Assembly: GCA_025964625.1 (NCBI GenBank)
Contig: JAOPYL010000286.1
Location: forward strand, 1 to 49,786
Origin: Actinoallomurus sp.
Lineage (GTDB): Bacteria > Actinomycetota > Actinomycetes > Streptosporangiales > Streptosporangiaceae
DNA length: 49,786 nt
Direction: 5' to 3'
How positions within the stretch are numbered: the stretch's first letter is position 1; every line of letters starts with the position of its first letter. Below, one piece after another: positions 44,878-49,786 of this stretch. The notes beneath the pieces are model-generated. The model ran no database searches and was not told where the DNA came from. It saw only the letters and a list, made by a program, of their open reading frames with translations. Made by a program: the position numbers and the translations under genes.

Positions 44878-47409
44878 ATGGTCTTTGACGAACAGCGCTA
44901 TGTCCGTGAGGTGCTGGAGCCCGCCCGGGCAGCCGGCAACCAGCCGCCCGACGATCTGCGCGTGCGGTACGCCCTGGCGGAGCCGCTCGTGGCCCGTGAG
45001 GTGGCCGCCAGCGTCAAGCGCGTCCGGATGTGCTGGCGCAAGGCCCGTGGCCAGCTGCGTTTCCGGCGGCTCATCGACCGCCTCGAGGGCGACCACCTGA
45101 AGCTCACGCCGCTGTTCGAGCGGGCGGCGGCGGGCGACCTGACGGCGCTGCGTGCCGAGCTGGCCACGACGGGCGAGAAGGCCGGCCGGCGCCGCGAGGA
45201 GCTACGCCATCGGCTGCTGGACGCCGCGGGCGAGATGAAGATGCTCACCGCCGGCGACCTGCGTGAGATCGGCGGGGAGGCCGCCGAGCTGGCCCGCGCG
45301 GCCGGCATCGAGATCCGCGCGGCCGACGCGCTGCCCGACGCGCCGCCCTACGCCGGCTACCCGCGTGCCCGTGACGCGCTCGACGCGCTCGGCCTGCGCC
45401 ACCTGCGCGAGTTCCTCACCGGCGAGCCGCGGGCGGGTCGCGTGCTCGGTGAGGTCACCGACCTGCGGCCCTGGATCCAGCGGGTGAGCGAGCAGTGGAG
45501 CCGCCGCCCCCACGACGGCAACCGCACCAACGCCGACACCGTGCTGATCGCCCTCAAGCAGGCCGGCGACCACCTCGCCGAGCTGATCCTGTACGACGTG
45601 GTGGCCCGGCTGCGCGAACGCCACCAGCAGCGGGCCTCCGAGGGCGCACTGCTCCGGTTCGCCACCGGTGATCTCGGGGTGGACGACGGCGACGCGCGGC
45701 GGCTGGTCTTCGCGGTGCTCCGGGAGAGCGGCCCGCAGGGCGGCCTCGCCGCCCGGCTGCGCGACCTCATCGATGCCGGAGAGGTGCACGCCGCCGCAGA
45801 GCTCGCCGCGGTGACGGGACCGGCGGAGCTCACCGGCGACGCGGAGATCCTCGCGGGCGAGGCACGGCGGCGGATCTCGGCGGCGACCGCCCTGCGACAG
45901 GAGGCCGCCCGGCTCGTGCTGTCCGACCCCGACGAGGCGTGGCTGCGGCTGGCCGACGCGCTGCGCCTGGTCGGCGATCTGCCGGGCGCGGCCGACCTGC
46001 AGGCCGGGCTGCCACCTCGCGCGCCCGGGCGGGTGGAGGCCGTCGCCGACGGCACCGAGGTGGCGCTGTCGTGGCCGCCGACACCGTCCCGGGTCGGCGA
46101 GATCACCTATGTCGTCACCCGCTGCCTCGGCCGCGTTCCCCGGCACCCCGGGGACGGCGAGCCGCTGCCCGCCGGGGACGGCTTCGCCCGCGACCCGGCA
46201 CCGCCGCTCAACGCCCCCGTCTTCTACGCGGTGTTCGCCGTCCGCGGCACGGCGGCCTCCGCCCCCGCCGTGGCCGGGCCGGTGCACGTACGCCCGGAGC
46301 CCTCCCAGGTCTTCCTCAGAGCCTCGGACGGCGTGGTGGCGGCCGGCTGGACCTGCCCGCCGGAGGCGGTGCGCGTCCTGGTCACCCGCGACGGCACGCC
46401 GATCCCGGCCGAACGCACCGGCTTCCGCGACGAGACGGTCCGCAACGGCACGACGTACCACTACCGGATCGCGGCCGCGTACCTCAGCGCGGACGGCCAC
46501 GAGATCATCACCTCCGGCGTGCACGCGGCGGCGACACCCGCCGCGCGGCCCGACGCGGTCGGCGAACTCACCGTCGAGCAGGACCCGGCGGGGCACCTGG
46601 TCGTCACCTACGACGAGCCCCGGCACGGCCGGGTGGAGATGGTGGCGATGAGCGGCCCGCCGCCCTGGCCGGCCGGCACGACGCTCTCGGTGGAGGAGGT
46701 GCGCAGGGCCGGCCGGGTGCTGCGCACCGCCCCGGTGCCCGGCGGCGTGGCGGTCCGTACCGGTCCGGGCGTGCTGGTCGCCGTCTCGGTGAGCGGTGAC
46801 GTCGCCACGATCGGCGCGCATCGGGAGCACGTGAGCCTGACCCCGCCGCGCGAGCTGATCACCCAGCGGCGCGGAGAGGTGATCATGCTGGGTTTCGACT
46901 GGCCGCCGGACGTCACCGAGGCGGAGGTCCGCTGGTGGTCCGGCGACGGCGAGACGCGCCGCCTGCCGGTCGGCCGGGCCGGTTACGACGCCCATGGCGG
47001 CGTACGCCTCGCGTCTTCCGGCGACGAAGCGGTCACGATCGAGGTGGCCGCCGCGGCGACCGCGTACGGTCACCGTGTCACCGGCGCACCGGTCACGGCC
47101 GTGGTGCCCGCCCGTACCATCGTCGACTACCAGCTGAAACGGTCCCGGCTGCGCGGCCCGCTGGTCCTCACGCTCACCACCGCGGTGCCCGCCCGGCTGC
47201 GGCGGCTCGTGCTGGTGGCGCGGTCCGGGCCGATGCCGCAGCGGTCCGGCGACGGCGAAACGGTGATGAGCTGGGACGACCTGGACGTACCGGCACGGTT
47301 GGAGGTCGCCATGCCGCGACTGTCCCGGCCGTTCTGGCTGCGCTGCTTCGCCGAAGACGGGACAATCGAGCTGCGCGACCCCCCGGTCCGCCACCTGAAG
47401 GTGGGCTGA
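44878..47409 (+). CDS. Large protein with helical N-terminus and tandem FN3-like units
   Basis: An 843-residue protein starting ten bases after the Hsp70 stop. Residues 1-380 are mostly helical and charged (FDEQRYVREVLEPARAAGNQ; CWRKARGQLRFRRLIDRLEG). From about 383 on come four or five beta-rich units of 80-95 residues resembling fibronectin type III: RVEAVADGTEVALSWPPTPS with TYVVTRCLGR; VVAAGWTCPPEAVRVLVTRD with TTYHYRIAAAYLSADG; LTVEQDPAGHLVVTYDEPRH; GEVIMLGFDWPPDVTEAEVR; and a divergent last unit. There is no signal peptide, so it is cytosolic, unusual for such domains. It may be a scaffold or client-binding protein; the function is unknown. Confidence 0.75.
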   Translation: MVFDEQRYVREVLEPARAAGNQPPDDLRVRYALAEPLVAREVAASVKRVRMCWRKARGQLRFRRLIDRLEGDHLKLTPLFERAAAGDLTALRAELATTGEKAGRRREELRHRLLDAAGEMKMLTAGDLREIGGEAAELARAAGIEIRAADALPDAPPYAGYPRARDALDALGLRHLREFLTGEPRAGRVLGEVTDLRPWIQRVSEQWSRRPHDGNRTNADTVLIALKQAGDHLAELILYDVVARLRERHQQRASEGALLRFATGDLGVDDGDARRLVFAVLRESGPQGGLAARLRDLIDAGEVHAAAELAAVTGPAELTGDAEILAGEARRRISAATALRQEAARLVLSDPDEAWLRLADALRLVGDLPGAADLQAGLPPRAPGRVEAVADGTEVALSWPPTPSRVGEITYVVTRCLGRVPRHPGDGEPLPAGDGFARDPAPPLNAPVFYAVFAVRGTAASAPAVAGPVHVRPEPSQVFLRASDGVVAAGWTCPPEAVRVLVTRDGTPIPAERTGFRDETVRNGTTYHYRIAAAYLSADGHEIITSGVHAAATPAARPDAVGELTVEQDPAGHLVVTYDEPRHGRVEMVAMSGPPPWPAGTTLSVEEVRRAGRVLRTAPVPGGVAVRTGPGVLVAVSVSGDVATIGAHREHVSLTPPRELITQRRGEVIMLGFDWPPDVTEAEVRWWSGDGETRRLPVGRAGYDAHGGVRLASSGDEAVTIEVAAAATAYGHRVTGAPVTAVVPARTIVDYQLKRSRLRGPLVLTLTTAVPARLRRLVLVARSGPMPQRSGDGETVMSWDDLDVPARLEVAMPRLSRPFWLRCFAEDGTIELRDPPVRHLKVG

Positions 47410-48557
47410 TGCCGTCCATCACGTGTCCCTACTGTTTCGCGCGCGTGCCCGCCGAACGCATCGCGTTCCGCTGTGCGGGCAGCCCCGGGCGCGGTCCGGG
47501 CTGCGCTCCCCGCCTCGACACCGAACTCGCCGTCTACACGGGCTCGCCGGCGGCGGCCTCGCTCCCCCCTGTCTTCGACCCCCCTGACGGCGGGCGCTTG
47601 GGCATGGGCAGAGGCGCCCAGCGCCGCGCGGCCTGCCCCGAATGCGGGCAGAACACCGCACGCCGCGTCTGCCCCGAGTGCCACAACCCGCTGCCGGGGG
47701 CGTACTGCGAGACCCCCGGGAAGATCGTCGCATTGGTCGGGGCGAAGAACTCCGGTAAGAGCACCTACATCGCGGTGCTGCTGCACGAGCTGTCGCACCG
47801 CATCGGCGCCGAGCTGGGCACCTCCCTCGTCGCCTGCGACGACCGCACCATCGAGCGCTACAAACGCGACTTCCACCGTCCCCTCTTCGGCGACCGGCGG
47901 CTGCTGCCCGCGACGGCCAGCGCCGTGACGACCCCCCGGGATCCACTCGTCTACCTGCTCACCCGCACCCGGCGACGGCGCATGCGGCAGCAGGACATGT
48001 CGCTGACGCTCGTGCTCTTCGACACCGCCGGCGAGGACCTGCGCAGCCGTGACGTGACCGACCTGCACCTGCGCTATCTCGCGGCGGCCGATGCGATCAT
48101 CTTTCTGGTCGACCCGCTGGAGCTGACCGGCGGCGGCGATCCCGACGGTGACCCCATCAACGTCATCGCCCGCGTCACCGATCTGCTGCGCGCCGGCCGG
48201 GACGTCCCGCACGGCAGAAAGCTTCCCGTGCCCGCCGCGGTCGCCCTGACGAAGATCGACGCTCTGCCACTGGACGGCGCGCTGCAGCAGAACCGCGCCC
48301 TGCCCGCCGTACTCGACCTCAACGACCGGGAGGCCGTGCACGAGCAGGTCCGGGCGCTGCTGTACGACTGGCAGGCCGGTGAGCTGGACCGTTACCTGGG
48401 CCACGAGTACGCCGACTATGGGCTGTTCGGCGTCTCCGCGCTCGGCGGCGTGCCGCGCGACGGTGCGGTGGGCACCGGTGGCATCCGCCCGTACCGCGTC
48501 GAGGATCCGCTGCTGTGGCTGCTGCACCAGTTCGGGATGCTCAGCGGAGCCCGCTGA
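47409..48557 (+). CDS. Zinc-ribbon TRAFAC-type GTPase (double-GTPase-like)
   Basis: A 382-residue protein. Two zinc ribbons come first: Cys6, Cys9, Cys22 and Cys32, and Cys76, Cys79, Cys88 and Cys91 (CPECGQNTARRVCPECHNPL). The GTPase follows with P-loop GAKNSGKST (111-119), G3 LVLFDTAGED (DTAG 205-208) and G4 TKID (281-284). It resembles the DO-GTPase2 family of predicted conflict systems, as I recall it; only one complete nucleotide site is seen. The ATG shares one base with the preceding stop (TGATG), and its stop shares one with the next gene. Confidence 0.85.
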   Translation: MPSITCPYCFARVPAERIAFRCAGSPGRGPGCAPRLDTELAVYTGSPAAASLPPVFDPPDGGRLGMGRGAQRRAACPECGQNTARRVCPECHNPLPGAYCETPGKIVALVGAKNSGKSTYIAVLLHELSHRIGAELGTSLVACDDRTIERYKRDFHRPLFGDRRLLPATASAVTTPRDPLVYLLTRTRRRRMRQQDMSLTLVLFDTAGEDLRSRDVTDLHLRYLAAADAIIFLVDPLELTGGGDPDGDPINVIARVTDLLRAGRDVPHGRKLPVPAAVALTKIDALPLDGALQQNRALPAVLDLNDREAVHEQVRALLYDWQAGELDRYLGHEYADYGLFGVSALGGVPRDGAVGTGGIRPYRVEDPLLWLLHQFGMLSGAR

Positions 48558-49786
48558 TGGCGTGGGACCTGCGGTACACCTCCGCGGAGTCGGGCCCGAC
48601 CGGCCGCTCCGGATTCCAGTTCGTCGCCGCCAGCCCGGGCACGCCTCCCGAAGTGACGCGCGCCGTCACGCCGTACATGGCCTACCGGCCGCCGCCGGAC
48701 GCACCGTCCGCCCCCGGCCCGGAGGAGCTGGCCGGTTTTCCCACCGCGCTCGCCTACGGCCGGGAGGGCGACTACGCGGTGCTGGTCCGCTGCCGCTACA
48801 CCGGACGGGACTACTCCGGCCGGTACGGCAACTTCCGCGGGCACGCCGTCGTGGCGACCGAGCAGGAGATGGAGGGCCTGCGGCCGATCGAGCTGTGGGG
48901 ATCGCCGATATGGGCCGGTCCCGCCGGTCAGGTCCCCGACCTCGTCCCGGGCGAGGCGTTCGACCCTGAGTCGCTCGTCGGATGGGTCGCCCGCGAGCGC
49001 GCCCACGACCTGCTCGCCGCGCTTCTCGACGCCGTGACGGCGGCGCTCGCCGGCGGCCACGGCAGGGTCGTGCTGGTCGCCGAGGACGTCGAGCTGATCG
49101 CCCGATGGATCGCGCTCGTGTCGTACTCCCTGCCGTCCGAGCTGGCCGCCCGCGTCTCCTTCACCACCTACACCGCCGATCCCGAGAGCGCCCCGCAACT
49201 CATCGTCGGCACGGTACCGGCCGCCTGGCCGGGCAGGGGCTTCCGCCTCGACGAGCCCTTCACGGCCGCGCGGCCCGGCCGGTTCGCCACCGTGGTCGCC
49301 GGCTGCTGGGGGTCCGGCGACCTGGACGGCATCGACGCCGTCGGCGAGCTCCTCACCGGAGGCGGACCGGGCACCGGCGCCCTGTCCGCGGCGGACGGCG
49401 CCGCGGCGCTGCTCGCGCTGTGCCGCGGCGACACCTCCGTCTCCCCCGAGGAGGAGTCGGCGGCGGCGGCCCTGGTCCGGGACGGCGGCGCGCCGGCCTG
49501 GGTCTGGCCGGCGGTGTCGGCCCGGCTCCCCCGGCTGGGCTTCGACCTCGCCGGGGCTCTCGCCGAGGTGGCGCCGGAGGTCGCCGAGCACTGCGTGCGG
49601 CTGGCCCTGGGCGATCCCGGCCTGCGGCGGCGGCTGCCCGCACTGCGCCTGCGCGACGGCCTGCCGGAGGACTTCCGGGCCGCGGTGGCCGCCGCGCCCG
49701 ACCTCGACGCGCTGTCCGGGATCGTGTGCCTCGCCGACCGCGTGGGCGGCCGGATCCAGGCGGGCGAAGTGATCGCGGCGGCCGCG
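48557..49786 (+). CDS. GTPase-associated protein 1-like (GAP1-N2 type), 5' part
   Basis: The first 410 residues of a protein that runs off the window. The N-terminal MAWDLRYTSAESGPTGRSGF, QFVAASPGT, YAVLVRCRYTGRDYSGRYGN and FRGHAVV match, by recall, the GAP1-N2 domain defined next to such GTPases. The rest (VSYSLPSELAARVSFTTYT, then helical repeats such as LCRGDTSVSPEEESAAAALV) fits GAP1-M. No enzymatic motif is seen. It may sense a trigger and control the GTPase or act as effector carrier; the missing C-terminus would help decide. Confidence 0.75.
   Translation, partial: MAWDLRYTSAESGPTGRSGFQFVAASPGTPPEVTRAVTPYMAYRPPPDAPSAPGPEELAGFPTALAYGREGDYAVLVRCRYTGRDYSGRYGNFRGHAVVATEQEMEGLRPIELWGSPIWAGPAGQVPDLVPGEAFDPESLVGWVARERAHDLLAALLDAVTAALAGGHGRVVLVAEDVELIARWIALVSYSLPSELAARVSFTTYTADPESAPQLIVGTVPAAWPGRGFRLDEPFTAARPGRFATVVAGCWGSGDLDGIDAVGELLTGGGPGTGALSAADGAAALLALCRGDTSVSPEEESAAAALVRDGGAPAWVWPAVSARLPRLGFDLAGALAEVAPEVAEHCVRLALGDPGLRRRLPALRLRDGLPEDFRAAVAAAPDLDALSGIVCLADRVGGRIQAGEVIAAAA

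Overview
The window comes from a very GC-rich actinobacterium, with strong G/C bias at third codon positions, frequent GTG/TTG starts, Tat-exported oxidases and a cvnABCD conservon. Gene content fits Streptosporangiales (Actinomadura-like) or a close relative; this placement is inference. I saw no rRNA, tRNA, CRISPR array or insertion sequence. Most genes sit in short, tightly overlapping operons, and several appear to be read from leaderless mRNAs.

Region by region. 1-3220 (minus): a protocatechuate operon in the order pcaI-J-H-G-B. Its last gene, pcaB, is cut at about residue 189 and joined in another frame to part of a DUF5753/XRE-type regulator. 3410-9010 (plus): a YfiH-type multicopper-fold enzyme coupled to a zinc/cation efflux transporter, then HrpA helicase. 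9195-12238 (plus): cydAB and a SpoU-type RNA methyltransferase. 12279-15159 (minus): an ABC exporter preceded by a previously unlisted 42-codon acidic peptide gene, then a TetR regulator divergent from a Baeyer-Villiger-type monooxygenase, with a repeat-rich operator between them. 16696-20265: a Tat phospholipase C, a small SAP/Rho-N-like protein, and a Tat cholesterol oxidase with a near-consensus promoter and overlapping operator. 20294-28856: HAD phosphatase, an Rv2629/baeRF-type ribosome factor, a MoxR-VWA (CoxD/CoxE-like) pair, a MetE-like methyltransferase, an orphan C-terminal fragment of a peptidase-regulator, a helicase-associated-domain protein and a GNAT acetyltransferase. 28864-36388 (minus): a polyamine uptake and catabolism operon (CbiX-like protein, two paralogous binding proteins, ATPase, two permeases, gamma-aminobutyraldehyde dehydrogenase). 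36655-41007 (plus): a complete conservon, cvnA-B-C-D. 41004-42434 (minus): a wax-ester synthase/diacylglycerol acyltransferase.

42635-49786 (plus, runs off the window): the most interesting block. A GrpE-like factor, an Hsp70 without its helical lid, an 843-residue protein ending in tandem fibronectin-III-like units, a zinc-ribbon TRAFAC-type GTPase and the start of a GTPase-associated protein (GAP1-like) follow each other with gaps of 1-10 bases or 1-base overlaps. This resembles the predicted chaperone/GTPase conflict systems of multicellular bacteria. Its function is, to my knowledge, not established by experiment.

Working together: pca genes feed aromatic carbon toward beta-ketoadipate; the polyamine operon imports putrescine/spermidine and oxidises the derived aldehyde; cydAB offers a high-affinity respiratory branch; cvnABCD is a sensor kinase with a small GTPase module; the final operon couples protein folding machinery to a GTPase switch.
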